DNA of 37,365 nt from a virus, in the IMG/VR virus record IMGVR_UViG_3300009160_000080, positions 1 to 37,365 of that record. One strand, 5' to 3'. The notes under the pieces were generated by a model that saw only the letters and a program-made list of their open reading frames with translations, did no database searches and had not been told where the DNA came from. Positions within the stretch are counted from its first letter, which is position 1. Each line of letters opens with the position of its first letter. Below are positions 13,234-22,125 of the stretch, piece by piece. Both the position numbers and the translations under genes were made by a program.

Positions 13234-14448
13234 ATGGCTAACTCTATTCTTACTATTGACATGATTACCAGGAAGTCCCTGGAAATCCTGGAAAATAACC
13301 TGGTTCTGACGCGTAACTGCAATCGTCAGTATGACGATAGCTTTGCCGTTGAAGGCGCCAAGATCGGCTCTACCCTCCGCGTCCGTCTGCCCGACCGGGC
13401 ACTGGTCACGGATGGCGCGGCCTTGCAGGTGCAGGACGACAACGAGCAGTACACCACGCTCACTGTTGCCTCGCAGAAGCATATCGGCGTTAACTTTACC
13501 TCTGCCGAACTCACGATGCAGTTGGACGATTTCGCTGAACGCGTCCTGAAGCCTCGTATTTCGCAGCTTGCGTCCAGCATCGACGCTGATGTCGCCAACT
13601 CCTTCCAGAGCATCTACAGCACGGTTGGTACTCCCGGCACCACGCCGGCTACCTCGCTCGTGCTGTTGCAGGCTCAGCAGAAGTTGAACGAATACGCTTC
13701 GCCTATGAACGACCGTTATGCCACCGTCAACCCGGCTGCTAACGCCGGGCTGGTTGAGGGCATGAAGGGCTTCTTCAACCCGACCGACACCATCAGCCGC
13801 CAGTTCAAGCAGGGCATGATGGGCACGGGCGTGTTGGGCTACGACGAGGTCAATATGTCGCAGTCCATCCGCCAGTTCACCACGGGCTCGCGTTCGTTGG
13901 CGGACACCATCCTCGTCAACGGCGCTGTTTCCACCCAGGGCCAGTCCACCATCAGCATTGATGGCGGCACTGGTTCGGCGACAGTCGTAGTCGGCGACGT
14001 GTTCACCATTGCCAATGTGTTCTCGGTCAACCCGCAGACCCGCGAAAGCACTGGTTCGCTCCAGCAGTTCGTCGTTACCGCAGCCAATACGGCTTCGAGC
14101 GGCTCCTGGACGAGCATCGCGGTTTCGCCGGCGATGTACACGTCAAGCAATGCCCTAGCCACCATCAACGCGTTTCCCGCCGACAATGCGGCTGTTACGT
14201 TCGTTGGTGCGGCTTCGACGGCCTACCCGCAGAACTTGGTGTACCAGAAGAACGCCATCACGTTCGCCACCGCCGACCTCCTGCTCCCGCAGGGCGTCGA
14301 CATGGCGTCGCGTCAGGTTCACAACGGCATCTCGCTCCGCGTTGTTCGTCAGTACGACATCAACAACGACCGTATGCCTTGCAGAATTGACGTTCTGTAC
14401 GGTTACAGCGTGATCCGTCCGCCTATGGCTGTTCGGATTTGGGGTTAA
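13234..14448 (+). CDS. Major coat protein, P22 gp5 family
   Basis: A 404-residue protein with the hallmarks of the P22 coat family: MANSILTIDMITRKSLEILE near the start, NRQYDDSFAVEGAKIGSTLR, the sequence VNFTSAELTMQLDDFAERVL, PMNDRYATVNPAANAGLVEG, and a C-terminus with RQYDINNDRMPCRIDVLYGY ending MAVRIWG. The HK97 fold with an inserted domain is expected for this family. GGAAGG precedes the ATG. A strong terminator follows, as expected for a gene needing many copies. Confidence 0.95.
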   Translation: MANSILTIDMITRKSLEILENNLVLTRNCNRQYDDSFAVEGAKIGSTLRVRLPDRALVTDGAALQVQDDNEQYTTLTVASQKHIGVNFTSAELTMQLDDFAERVLKPRISQLASSIDADVANSFQSIYSTVGTPGTTPATSLVLLQAQQKLNEYASPMNDRYATVNPAANAGLVEGMKGFFNPTDTISRQFKQGMMGTGVLGYDEVNMSQSIRQFTTGSRSLADTILVNGAVSTQGQSTISIDGGTGSATVVVGDVFTIANVFSVNPQTRESTGSLQQFVVTAANTASSGSWTSIAVSPAMYTSSNALATINAFPADNAAVTFVGAASTAYPQNLVYQKNAITFATADLLLPQGVDMASRQVHNGISLRVVRQYDINNDRMPCRIDVLYGYSVIRPPMAVRIWG

Positions 14449-14456
14449 TCTTGGCC

Positions 14457-14484
14457 GGCCCCCGGTTCGCCGGGGGCCACCTTT
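14457..14484 (+). terminator. Intrinsic terminator after the coat gene
   Basis: A perfect 9-bp stem GGCCCCCGG (14457-14465) pairs with CCGGGGGCC (14470-14478) around the extra-stable tetraloop TTCG, followed by ACCTTTT. It probably ends or stabilises the coat mRNA and attenuates transcription into the tail genes. Confidence 0.8.
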
Positions 14485-14505
14485 TAATTGGATTGGATAA
14501 ATATC

Positions 14506-14904
14506 ATGGCACTTCCTAATGGTTCTGGCGGTTATCAGATCGGCGACGGCAACATTGCTGAAGTCGTTTTCACCAATGTTACCGTTCCCGCCGCGTACAC
14601 TGCCGCTGTTACGCTTACCGCAGCGGATCTTGCGTCTGGCCTGGTCATCTACACCTCGGCCAGCACGGCTAACCTGACCCTGCCGACGGCTGCTATCACC
14701 GACGCCGCCTTCAGCAGCGCCAAGGTGGGTAGCTCGTTTGACGTAGCCCTCGTCACCACCTCAACCGGCGTTCCCACCATCGTGGTCGGCACCGGCTGGT
14801 CGCTTGCCAGCACCTCTGGTGCGGGCGTTGCTTCCAAGAGCGTTCTGTTCCGCGCCGTCAAGACCGGCGACGCTGCGTACTCCCTGTACCGCATCGCGGG
14901 TTAA
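14506..14904 (+). CDS. Decoration- or head-fibre-like small protein
   Basis: From the ATG at 14506 it encodes 132 residues: MALPNGSGGYQIGDGNIAEV, then a Thr/Ala/Val-rich beta protein with LIYTSASTANLTLP-like strands and KTGDAAYSLYRIAG at the end. It has no signal or membrane segment. The composition and place between coat and tail genes resemble small capsid decoration proteins. I take the internal ATG rather than 14488 because the longer form adds only MDWINI, without a better ribosome binding site. Confidence 0.65.
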   Translation: MALPNGSGGYQIGDGNIAEVVFTNVTVPAAYTAAVTLTAADLASGLVIYTSASTANLTLPTAAITDAAFSSAKVGSSFDVALVTTSTGVPTIVVGTGWSLASTSGAGVASKSVLFRAVKTGDAAYSLYRIAG

Positions 14905-14911
14905 TAGGTTC

Positions 14912-14935
14912 TGCCCCGGTCGTAAGGCCGGGGCA
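14912..14935 (+). terminator. Hairpin with GTAA loop, weak terminator or processing site
   Basis: TGCCCCGGTC (14912-14921) pairs with GGCCGGGGCA (14926-14935) around GTAA, a GNRA-type tetraloop. Only TTACTT follows, so termination would be inefficient; it may stabilise the upstream mRNA. Confidence 0.5.
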
Positions 14936-14954
14936 TTACTTAACGAGGTAACGT

Positions 14955-15179
14955 ATGCTCTTCTATTTGCGGCATCCCGTACACGGCAAAAAAATTGCCA
15001 GTTTGGAAGCAGAAGCGGCTTACGACGAGGAAAATGGCTGGACCCGCTACGAACTTGATGACCCCGCGCCGCTTGTCGTAGCAGTTGCGGAAAGCATGAA
15101 TAAGGACGATAAGGAGACTGCTATCAATAGTATGCCTCTGCGTCGTCGGGGGCGTCCGCCGGTAAATCGGGGCTTGTAA
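14955..15179 (+). CDS. Small protein with AT-hook-like C-terminus
   Basis: A 74-residue protein: MLFYLRHPVHGKKIASLEAE, then EENGWTRYELDD, and a basic end MPLRRRGRPPVNRGL. R-R-G-R-P-P is the core of an AT-hook, a minor-groove DNA-binding motif. The N-terminal 'LRHPVHGxKxAxxExEAxYDExNGWxRY' pattern occurs in P22-like phages between coat and gp4-like genes. Role unknown; it may help connect DNA and head-tail joint. GAGGTAACGT precedes the ATG. Confidence 0.7.
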   Translation: MLFYLRHPVHGKKIASLEAEAAYDEENGWTRYELDDPAPLVVAVAESMNKDDKETAINSMPLRRRGRPPVNRGL

Positions 15180-15180
15180 C

Positions 15181-15894
15181 ATGACCACCACGGCTGGCGA
15201 CCAAATCAACGGCGCTTTGCGTCTGATCGGTATGTTGGCTGAGGGTGAAACGCCTTCGGCGGCGACTTCGCAAGACGCGTTGACCGCGCTTAACCAGATG
15301 ATCGACTCCTGGAATACGGAGCGGTTGTCCGTATTCTCGACCCAGGACCAGGTGTTTAGCTGGACCCCTGGTCTTATTAGCCGGACGCTCGGCCCCACCG
15401 GGGACTTCGTAGGCAACCGGCCTATCCTGCTGGACGACAGCACCTATTTCCGCGACCCGGCCAACGGCATCTCGTTTGGCATAAAGATCATCAACCAGCA
15501 GCAGTACGACGGCATTGCCGTCAAAACTGTGACCAGCACTTACCCGCAGGTCATCTGGATCAACATGGACTACCCCAACATTGATATGTATATCTACCCG
15601 GTGCCGACAAAGGTACTGGAGTGGCACTTCATTTCAGTAACCGAACTTACGCAGCCGGCTGCGCTGGCGACCTCGCTGGCCTTCCCGCCAGGCTATCTGC
15701 GGGCGTTCCGCTTTAACTTGGCTTGCGAGATTGCGGCTGAGTTCGGCGTCGAGCCCTCGCGTCAGGTCCAGCGTATCGCCATGTCGTCGAAGCGCAACCT
15801 AAAGCGTATCAATAACCCCGACGATATAATGTCGCTGCCTTACAGCCTCGTCGGCACCCGCCAGCGGTTTAACATCTTTGCAGGAAACTATTAA
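15181..15894 (+). CDS. P22 gp4-like tail accessory (head-to-tail adaptor) protein
   Basis: A 237-residue protein with the family pattern GDQINGALRLIGMLAEGETP, ALTALNQMIDSWNTERLSVF, FSWTPGLISRTLGPTGD and RPILLDDSTY. Its C-terminal half has AFPPGYLRAFRFNLACEIAA and SSKRNLKRINNP. P22 gp4 binds the portal after packaging and starts tail assembly. The gene begins one base after its neighbour's stop and abuts the next gene directly. Confidence 0.9.
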   Translation: MTTTAGDQINGALRLIGMLAEGETPSAATSQDALTALNQMIDSWNTERLSVFSTQDQVFSWTPGLISRTLGPTGDFVGNRPILLDDSTYFRDPANGISFGIKIINQQQYDGIAVKTVTSTYPQVIWINMDYPNIDMYIYPVPTKVLEWHFISVTELTQPAALATSLAFPPGYLRAFRFNLACEIAAEFGVEPSRQVQRIAMSSKRNLKRINNPDDIMSLPYSLVGTRQRFNIFAGNY

Positions 15895-16440
15895 ATGGCT
15901 AACATTGCTATCTCCGCGCTGCCTGTTGCCGCTTCGCAAGCCGGCGCTGATGTGTTGCCGATTGTTCAGGCCACGACCAGCACGACCAAGCAGCTATCCA
16001 TAACCAACTTATTTACCAGCCCGGCGTTTGTTACGCCCTCCCTGGGCGTTGCAAGCGGCACAAGCGTCACCACCACGGGCAATCAAGTCATCAGCAGCAC
16101 CGGCAAACACGGCTACGCGACGGGCGCCGGCGGAACGGTTACCCAGGCTACCAGCAAAGCCACGGGCGTGACGTTGAGCAAGTCAACCGGCCAGATTACG
16201 ATGAACAACGCCGCGCTTAATCTTGACGTAACGGTTAGCTTTACCCTGACCAACACCGTTATCGAAGCCGGCGACATTTTGATTTTGAACCACATCAGCG
16301 GCGGCACGGCAGGTTCTTACCTGCTCAACGCTCAGTCCGCCGCAGGTTCCGCCAGCATTAACGTGCGGAACATCACCGCCGGTTCATTGAGCGAAGCTAT
16401 TGTAATCGCCTTCGCGGTAATCAAAGCGGTGACTGCGTAG
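15895..16440 (+). CDS. Fibre-type structural protein
   Basis: A 181-residue protein. An N-terminal attachment-like segment (ISALPVAASQAGADVLPIVQ) leads to SPAFVTPSLGVASGTSVTTT and then a domain reading GYATGAGGTVTQATSKATGV, LNLDVTVSFTLTN and ISGGTAGSYLLNAQS, ending IAFAVIKAVTA. That domain is one I have met at the ends of phage fibres and on capsid proteins. It probably forms a trimeric surface fibre or knob. The SPxFxTPxLGxA segment recurs in the large tail fibre at 18078-19589. Confidence 0.72.
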   Translation: MANIAISALPVAASQAGADVLPIVQATTSTTKQLSITNLFTSPAFVTPSLGVASGTSVTTTGNQVISSTGKHGYATGAGGTVTQATSKATGVTLSKSTGQITMNNAALNLDVTVSFTLTNTVIEAGDILILNHISGGTAGSYLLNAQSAAGSASINVRNITAGSLSEAIVIAFAVIKAVTA

Positions 16441-18078
16441 GTGAAAACGCCCATCCTTGGCGGTAGCTATGTCGCAAGGTCGATTAACGCGGCGGACAAT
16501 CGCATGGTCAACCTGTTTCCCGAAGCGGTGCCAGACGGCAGCGGCGGGAAAGAGCCGGGTTTCTTGCTGCGCTGCCCTGGCTTGCGTCTGCTTGCGACCG
16601 TTGGCACGGGGCCTATTCGCGGCCAGTGGGTAACCAATGGCGTAGCCTATGTAGTGTCGGGCAGTGAGTTCTACAGCCTAAATACAGACTGGGTTGCTAC
16701 GCTGCGCGGCACCGTGTCCGGCACCGGCCCTGTCAGCATGGCCGACAACGGCACGCAGATATTCATCGCCTGTAACCCAGACGGTTTCATTTACAACACC
16801 TCCACGGCTGTACTCGGGCCAATTACCGACCCAGACTTCCCCGGCGCGGGCTCGGTTGGCTACCTTGATGGCTATTTCGTGTTCAACGAACCCAATTCGC
16901 AAAAGTTTTGGGTGACTAGCCTGTTGGACGGCACCGCTATCGACCCGCTGGATTTTGCCAGCGCGGAGGGTTACCCCGACAATGTAATCGCGTTAATTGT
17001 AGACCACCGCGAGATTTACCTGTTTGGCAACACCAGCATTGAGGTCTGGTACGACGCCGGAACGCCCGATTTCCCGCTGGCGCGTATCCAAGGCGCGTTC
17101 ATGGAAGTGGGCTGCGGCGCGGCGTATTCGGTCGCCAAGCTGGACAACAGCGTGTTTTGGGTTGGCTCCGACGCCCGCGGGCGCGGGGTTGTTTACCGGG
17201 CTAACGGCTACACGCCGGCGCGCGTCTCGACCAATGCGCTGGAGTACGCCATCCAGAGCTACGGCAACATCTCCGACGCGATTGGCTACACCTACCAGCA
17301 GGACGGCCATCCGTTCTATGTGCTGATCTTCCCGTCCGCCCAAACCACATGGGCGTATGACGTAGCAACGCAATTGTGGCATGAACGCGCGGGTTTTGAA
17401 GACGGACAGTTCACAAGGCACCGCAGCAACTGCCAGATGTCGTTCAACAGCGAGATCGTGGTGGGGGACTACGAAGACGGGCGGCTGTATGCTTACGACC
17501 TTGATGTCTACGCCGATGATGGCCAGACCCAGAAGTGGCTGCGGTCGTGGAGGGCGTTGCCGACTGGTCAGAATAACCTCAAGCGTACCGCGCACCACAA
17601 CCTACAGCTAGACGCCGAAACGGGCGTTGGCCTGAACGCCTACCCCGCGTACAACGCCGAAGATCTTGCTACGGAGGCGGGCGACGTCATTGTAGCCGCG
17701 TTTGTGCAAGGGTATCTGGTCACCGGGGCCGGGGACCAGTTAGCCACGGAAGCCAACGATAATAGCCAGCCGCTAGTTACCCAAGTGCAACCCGACGAAG
17801 ATTACAACGGATACGCGCTGGAAACGGAAGCCTACACTGCCGCGCCGGGTTACGACCCTCAGGTCATGCTGCGCTGGTCGGACGACGGCGGGCATACCTG
17901 GTCAAACGAACATTGGAACTCAATGGGTAAGATCGGTTCTTACGGCACCAGAACCATCTGGCGGCGCCTCGGCATGACGGAAAAAATCCGTGACCGGGTG
18001 TACGAAGTGTCTGGGACAGACCCCGTCAAGATTGCCATCTTGGGCGCTGAACTGTTTATCACGCCGACTAGTTCCTGA
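16441..18078 (+). CDS. P22 gp10-like tail/DNA-stabilisation protein
   Basis: A 545-residue protein from a GTG start directly after the upstream stop. It begins MKTPILGGSYVARSINAADN, RMVNLFPEAVPDG and CPGLRLLATVGTGPIRGQW, the typical start of the phage stabilisation protein family of which P22 gp10 is the type. The middle is built of beta-propeller-like repeats (SNSVFWVGSDARG-like strands), and the C-terminus ends GAELFITPTSS. It binds the gp4-like ring to close the channel and hold packaged DNA. It overlaps the next gene by one base (TGATG). Confidence 0.92.
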   Translation: MKTPILGGSYVARSINAADNRMVNLFPEAVPDGSGGKEPGFLLRCPGLRLLATVGTGPIRGQWVTNGVAYVVSGSEFYSLNTDWVATLRGTVSGTGPVSMADNGTQIFIACNPDGFIYNTSTAVLGPITDPDFPGAGSVGYLDGYFVFNEPNSQKFWVTSLLDGTAIDPLDFASAEGYPDNVIALIVDHREIYLFGNTSIEVWYDAGTPDFPLARIQGAFMEVGCGAAYSVAKLDNSVFWVGSDARGRGVVYRANGYTPARVSTNALEYAIQSYGNISDAIGYTYQQDGHPFYVLIFPSAQTTWAYDVATQLWHERAGFEDGQFTRHRSNCQMSFNSEIVVGDYEDGRLYAYDLDVYADDGQTQKWLRSWRALPTGQNNLKRTAHHNLQLDAETGVGLNAYPAYNAEDLATEAGDVIVAAFVQGYLVTGAGDQLATEANDNSQPLVTQVQPDEDYNGYALETEAYTAAPGYDPQVMLRWSDDGGHTWSNEHWNSMGKIGSYGTRTIWRRLGMTEKIRDRVYEVSGTDPVKIAILGAELFITPTSS

Positions 18079-19589
18079 TGGCAAACCTCAACATCACCAA
18101 TATCCCTGCGCCACGGGTGTCGTTCCTAGACGCACGCACTGGCCTCATGTCGCGGGAATGGTATAGGTTCTTCCTTAACCTGTTTATTCTGACGGGCAGC
18201 GGCAGCAACCCGACAACGCTAGATGAATTGCAGCTTGGGCCGCCTAACCAGCCCGAACTGGCCGAACTGCTACTCCAGATCAACCAGAATGTTGCGCCGC
18301 AATATGAGGACCAGTCAGGCGACTTCTTAGCAACCCTCGACACCGCGCAACTGATGTCCATGATGGCGCGGTTTGAGAACGCCGAAGCTGCTATCCAAGG
18401 GGCGTACCTCCAGCCGGTCGTGCAGACAGGCACCATTGCCAGCTACAATCTTGACGGTAGCCCAACATTGGGCGGCGTGGCCTACGGCACCGGCCCTGCG
18501 TTGGCGGTGAGCGCAGCGGGATCGGCGGGCCAGGTACTGACCAGCGCAGGTGCAGCAACGCCGACTTGGGCAACGCCCACCACAGGAACCGTGTCTAGCG
18601 TGTCTGTGGTGTCTGCCAACGGGCTGGCGGGGACGGTAGCTACCGCGACAACAACCCCGGCAATCACGCTCTCTACGACCATTACCGGCCTGCTCAAGGG
18701 CAACGGGACGGCAATCAGCGCAGCGGCATCTGGAACCGACTACGCCCCCGCGACTAGCGGCACCTCAATCCTGTACGGCAACGGGGCTGGCGGGTTCTCC
18801 AACGTCACCATCGGCACAGGCGTGTCATTTGCCGCTGGGACGCTGTCCGCAACTGGATCGGGCGGCACTGTCACCAGCGTGACCGGAACCGCCCCCGTTG
18901 TATCGTCTGGCGGAGCAACACCTGCCATTTCAATGCCCGCCGCTACAACGTCGGTTAACGGTTACCTGACAAGCACGGATTGGACGGCATTCAACAACAA
19001 AGTCACTATGACATACCCCGGTTCGGGTATTCCAAACTCAACCGGATCGGCCTGGGGAACGTCTTATTCAACGACTGGCAGTGGAACCGTTGTTGCATTG
19101 GCAACCAGCCCGTCGTTTACTACGCCGACCCTGGGCGCGGCATTGGCGACCAGCATCAAGTTTGGTTCCGGGGCTGTTTTAAGCTCATACGAACAAGGTT
19201 CTTGGACACCTACGCTAATAGGCTCAACAACCAACCCGTCCGTCACTTATGGTTTGCAACGCGCTATTTATACAAGAGTTGGCAGAGTTGTTACCGTTTC
19301 TTGCTTCTTATCTTGGTCTGCTTTTTCTGGCGGTTCTGGAAATGTTGGTTTTGGAAATTTGCCTTTTACAATCGAAAGCTCTGTTGGTTCTAGTTTTGCG
19401 GGTTCAATCGCGCTTTTTGATGGTTTTACGTTGAGCGCAGCCAGAACATCGGTTGGGCTTCTTGGGTCAGCCGGCACAACATATAGCCTGCCAACGTGTT
19501 TTGGCAGCGCGGTATCTTCGCAGTATATAGGTGTTGGTTCTGTTGCTGCGTCAGGATTGGTTGTTTACACCCTTACTTATTCTGTTTGA
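18078..19589 (+). CDS. Tail fibre protein
   Basis: A 503-residue modular fibre. Residues 1-40 contain PAPRVSFLDARTGLMSREWY and RFFLNLFILTG, a virion-attachment module of podoviral fibres. The shaft (about 130-320) has repeats such as NGLAGTVATATTTPAITLS, GLLKGNGTAISAAASGTDY and TSVNGYLTSTDWTAFNNK. The C-terminal part from about 370 (SSYEQGSWTPTLIGSTTNPS onward) is a beta-rich receptor-binding candidate. The DNA changes from GC-rich to AT-richer near 19190, matching that domain border, so the tip is probably a recombined cassette. Confidence 0.87.
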   Translation: MANLNITNIPAPRVSFLDARTGLMSREWYRFFLNLFILTGSGSNPTTLDELQLGPPNQPELAELLLQINQNVAPQYEDQSGDFLATLDTAQLMSMMARFENAEAAIQGAYLQPVVQTGTIASYNLDGSPTLGGVAYGTGPALAVSAAGSAGQVLTSAGAATPTWATPTTGTVSSVSVVSANGLAGTVATATTTPAITLSTTITGLLKGNGTAISAAASGTDYAPATSGTSILYGNGAGGFSNVTIGTGVSFAAGTLSATGSGGTVTSVTGTAPVVSSGGATPAISMPAATTSVNGYLTSTDWTAFNNKVTMTYPGSGIPNSTGSAWGTSYSTTGSGTVVALATSPSFTTPTLGAALATSIKFGSGAVLSSYEQGSWTPTLIGSTTNPSVTYGLQRAIYTRVGRVVTVSCFLSWSAFSGGSGNVGFGNLPFTIESSVGSSFAGSIALFDGFTLSAARTSVGLLGSAGTTYSLPTCFGSAVSSQYIGVGSVAASGLVVYTLTYSV

Positions 19590-19598
19590 GGAACGAAA

Positions 19599-21365
19599 AT
19601 GGCGCTAACTAAAGCATCTTACTCAATGATTACCGGGGCACCGGTAAACGTCAAAGACTATGGCGCCGTGGGCGACGGGTCTACGGACGACACGGCGGCG
19701 ATGCAAGCCGCTATTACGGCTGTTGCGACAACGGGTCAGGGTTTGTATGTCCCTGCGGGAACTTACAAGATCACGGCTGTGTTGTCCTCCGCCGGCCACT
19801 TGAATATGTTTGGCGAGGGCGAAAAATCCGTGCTGGACTTCAGCGGCCTTACATCAAGTTCGTCAGGCATTACCGTGACCGGCACGGCAACCGAAATTCA
19901 AGTTGTTTCATCGGCCAGCGCGGGCAATCTGTCGGTTGTTTTTGCCTCTGCGCCGTCGCTTGTCGCCGGGGATGTGTTCTTCCTGTTCGACGACGCGGTT
20001 CTGTGGAACAGCATCCGCGCGTATTATTTTACCGGCGAATGGCTAGAATGTAAGGGCGTAAGCGGAACTACCGCGTCCACAACCACCCCGCTGTATTCAT
20101 CGTACACGGCAGCAACCGTGAACGCGTACAAATTAGACAGCAAGCCTAAAGTTTCTTTTAAGAACCTTAAGTTGAACGGCGGCGTAAACATTGCTGGTTT
20201 GTTAAAGATTACTTTCTGCGACAAGCCAATTTTAGAAAACGTGATCGTTTACAACGAGAACTACCAGGGCGTTGAAATTGATCGTTGCTACCGCCCGATG
20301 CTGACTAATTGCGTGATGTATAATAAAGGCACCGGCACTTTAGATGACTACGGGCTAGTCATCAGCAACAGCCAAAAGGTTCAAATTACAGGTGGTGATT
20401 ACTATTCAAGACGCCACGGGATCACAATCGGCGGCGGTAGCGGCATAGGCGCGGTCGTAAACAGAAACGTAAGAATTTCAAACCTGACCGTAAGCAACGA
20501 CATAAGTTCTGCCGTGTATTCCGCCGATATGCACGGCAATACGCAAGACGTTGTTTACCAAGGCTGCACCATTTACCAAGGCTGCGGCTGGGGCGGCATG
20601 GATGTGGGTTACGATAATTGCATTATCTATTCCGCCTTTGGCGGGTGGTGCGTTTACGCGTCCGAAGTAAAGGGCGGCGAACAGTTTATTCGCAACTGCA
20701 AACTGTTCACAAAAGGAGATCCGTCAGCAACTAGCCGAGGCATTGTCGATGTCGGCGGAAATAGCAGTTCCATAACTTCTTCCACCGATGTAACGCTAAG
20801 TTTAATTGTTGAAAATACTTACGTCTATGCCGATGCTGCCTCGTCGGGAACTAATTTTATGGTGATGGCAAATGCTGGTTCTTCAGCTTACATCAACATT
20901 TACATCGACGGGCTTAGAGGCAACGTAAATGCAATGGGCGGTATTTTAAGAACAAGACTTGACTCCGGGTCTGCAACTTCGCAAGCGATTGTGGTTGACA
21001 ACATCAACAATTTCCCCACGGGAACTTATTTGCATATTCCCCAAGGAAATGACTACCAGAACGTCCCGCAAAGAATGATGCAGCAATCAGGCACCGTTTC
21101 TATGACGGCGACCTCTGGGACTAAAAGCACCCTTAACGCGGGTATAACATACAAGTACGGGTACCCAAGGACGCCCGTTGCCAACTCCACGGTCGGCGGT
21201 GAAACGGGGGCGTTTTCCAATAGCGCAGCTGAAAATATCGGCGCAGCGAACTACTCTGTTTCTAGCACGGTAATCCGCCCAGCTCTTGTCTCTACGAGCA
21301 ACGCCAATTGGACAGCGACGGCCACTGTCATACAAAATTGGTCCGTCCAGATCAGTGAGATTTAA
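19599..21365 (+). CDS. Tailspike with pectate-lyase-like beta-helix
   Basis: A 588-residue protein. The N-terminal segment VNVKDYGAVGDGSTDDTAAM (about 17-36) is the signature of the pectate-lyase-3 right-handed beta-helix fold. Successive helix turns follow (NLKLNGGVNIAGLLKITFCD, ENVIVYNENYQGVEIDRCYR, NVRISNLTVSNDISSAVYSA). The C-terminal 110 residues, from about residue 480, form a separate beta domain. It would bind and perhaps cleave or deacetylate host surface polysaccharide. Active-site residues cannot be placed by eye. Composition is AT-richer than neighbours, as usual for host-range genes. Confidence 0.88.
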   Translation: MALTKASYSMITGAPVNVKDYGAVGDGSTDDTAAMQAAITAVATTGQGLYVPAGTYKITAVLSSAGHLNMFGEGEKSVLDFSGLTSSSSGITVTGTATEIQVVSSASAGNLSVVFASAPSLVAGDVFFLFDDAVLWNSIRAYYFTGEWLECKGVSGTTASTTTPLYSSYTAATVNAYKLDSKPKVSFKNLKLNGGVNIAGLLKITFCDKPILENVIVYNENYQGVEIDRCYRPMLTNCVMYNKGTGTLDDYGLVISNSQKVQITGGDYYSRRHGITIGGGSGIGAVVNRNVRISNLTVSNDISSAVYSADMHGNTQDVVYQGCTIYQGCGWGGMDVGYDNCIIYSAFGGWCVYASEVKGGEQFIRNCKLFTKGDPSATSRGIVDVGGNSSSITSSTDVTLSLIVENTYVYADAASSGTNFMVMANAGSSAYINIYIDGLRGNVNAMGGILRTRLDSGSATSQAIVVDNINNFPTGTYLHIPQGNDYQNVPQRMMQQSGTVSMTATSGTKSTLNAGITYKYGYPRTPVANSTVGGETGAFSNSAAENIGAANYSVSSTVIRPALVSTSNANWTATATVIQNWSVQISEI

Positions 21366-21376
21366 AGGTAGAAATC

Positions 21377-21625
21377 ATGGCGTTTGAGAAGGTTAGTTTT
21401 TCCGACTTAGTTGAGGTTACCGAGAACGGATGCGTTCAAGTTCGCGTTAAAACTTCCGTTAGGGAAGACGGCGTGGAGATTGGCAGCGGGTATCACCGGC
21501 ATGTGGTTGCGCCAGGAGATGACTACAGCGCCGAAGATGCTAGGGTACAAGCCATCTGTGTTGCGGTACATACGGACGAAGTGATTTTGGCGTACAAAGC
21601 GGCACAAACTGAGGAACCGATATGA
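21377..21625 (+). CDS. Small conserved protein following tailspike
   Basis: An 82-residue protein: MAFEKVSFSDLVEVTENGCV, QVRVKTSVREDGVEIGSGYH, RHVVAPGDDYSAEDARVQAI, ending KAAQTEEPI. This short family is frequent beside tail fibre genes in many phages; it may be a fibre assembly factor or minor fibre component, with no direct evidence. AAAGGTAG precedes the ATG, and its stop overlaps the next gene (ATGA). Confidence 0.75.
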   Translation: MAFEKVSFSDLVEVTENGCVQVRVKTSVREDGVEIGSGYHRHVVAPGDDYSAEDARVQAICVAVHTDEVILAYKAAQTEEPI

Positions 21626-22113
21626 GCAGCGTCAATCTTTCAGCGTTCGGCGGCGTTGGCTGGCAATTTTTTGGCAACGACGGCATACCGCTGGCGGGGG
21701 GTCTGATCTACACCTACGCCGCCGGCACAACCACGCCGCAGGCCACCTACACGACTAACGCGGGGACGACGGCCCACACTAACCCGATTGTGCTGAACTC
21801 GGCAGGCCGGGTGCCCGGCGGGCAGATCTGGTTGTCGCCCGCCAGCTATAAGTTTGTCTTGCAAACCTCGACAGCGGTTCTGATCGCAACCTACGACAAC
21901 GTCACTAGCGGCAGCGTGCCTGCTGTTACCAACTTCACCGGCGACGGCACCACGGTCAGTTTCAGCCTGGGCAACGCGACCAACGAAAACGCCACGAACG
22001 TCTACATCAACGGCGTTTACCAGCAAAAGAACACCTACTCCCTCAGCGGGTCAAATCTAGTGTTTTCCGCCGCGCCCCCGTACACTTCCACGATTGAAGT
22101 TAGTTACACCTAG
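21622..22113 (+). CDS. Tail-fibre-associated structural protein
   Basis: A 163-residue protein with GNDGIPLAGGLIYTYAAGTT and TPQATYTTNAGTTAHTNPIV, then LNSAGRVPGGQIWLSPASYK. This is the 'G-x-P-L-xx-G-x-x-Y-x-Y-xAGTxTPxxTYxD' domain common in phage tail and fibre proteins. The C-terminal 60 residues (FTGDGTTVSFSLG, then NATNVYINGVYQQKNTYSL) form a second known fibre beta domain. It is probably a virion surface protein working with the tailspike. Confidence 0.8.
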   Translation: MSSVNLSAFGGVGWQFFGNDGIPLAGGLIYTYAAGTTTPQATYTTNAGTTAHTNPIVLNSAGRVPGGQIWLSPASYKFVLQTSTAVLIATYDNVTSGSVPAVTNFTGDGTTVSFSLGNATNENATNVYINGVYQQKNTYSLSGSNLVFSAAPPYTSTIEVSYT

Positions 22114-22125
22114 CAGGAGCCGAAC

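Noticed and set aside
18500-19000. Tail fibre repeats as a possible diversity-generating retroelement target
   Set aside because: No reverse transcriptase gene and no template repeat were found in the window. The repeats are ordinary fibre shaft repeats.
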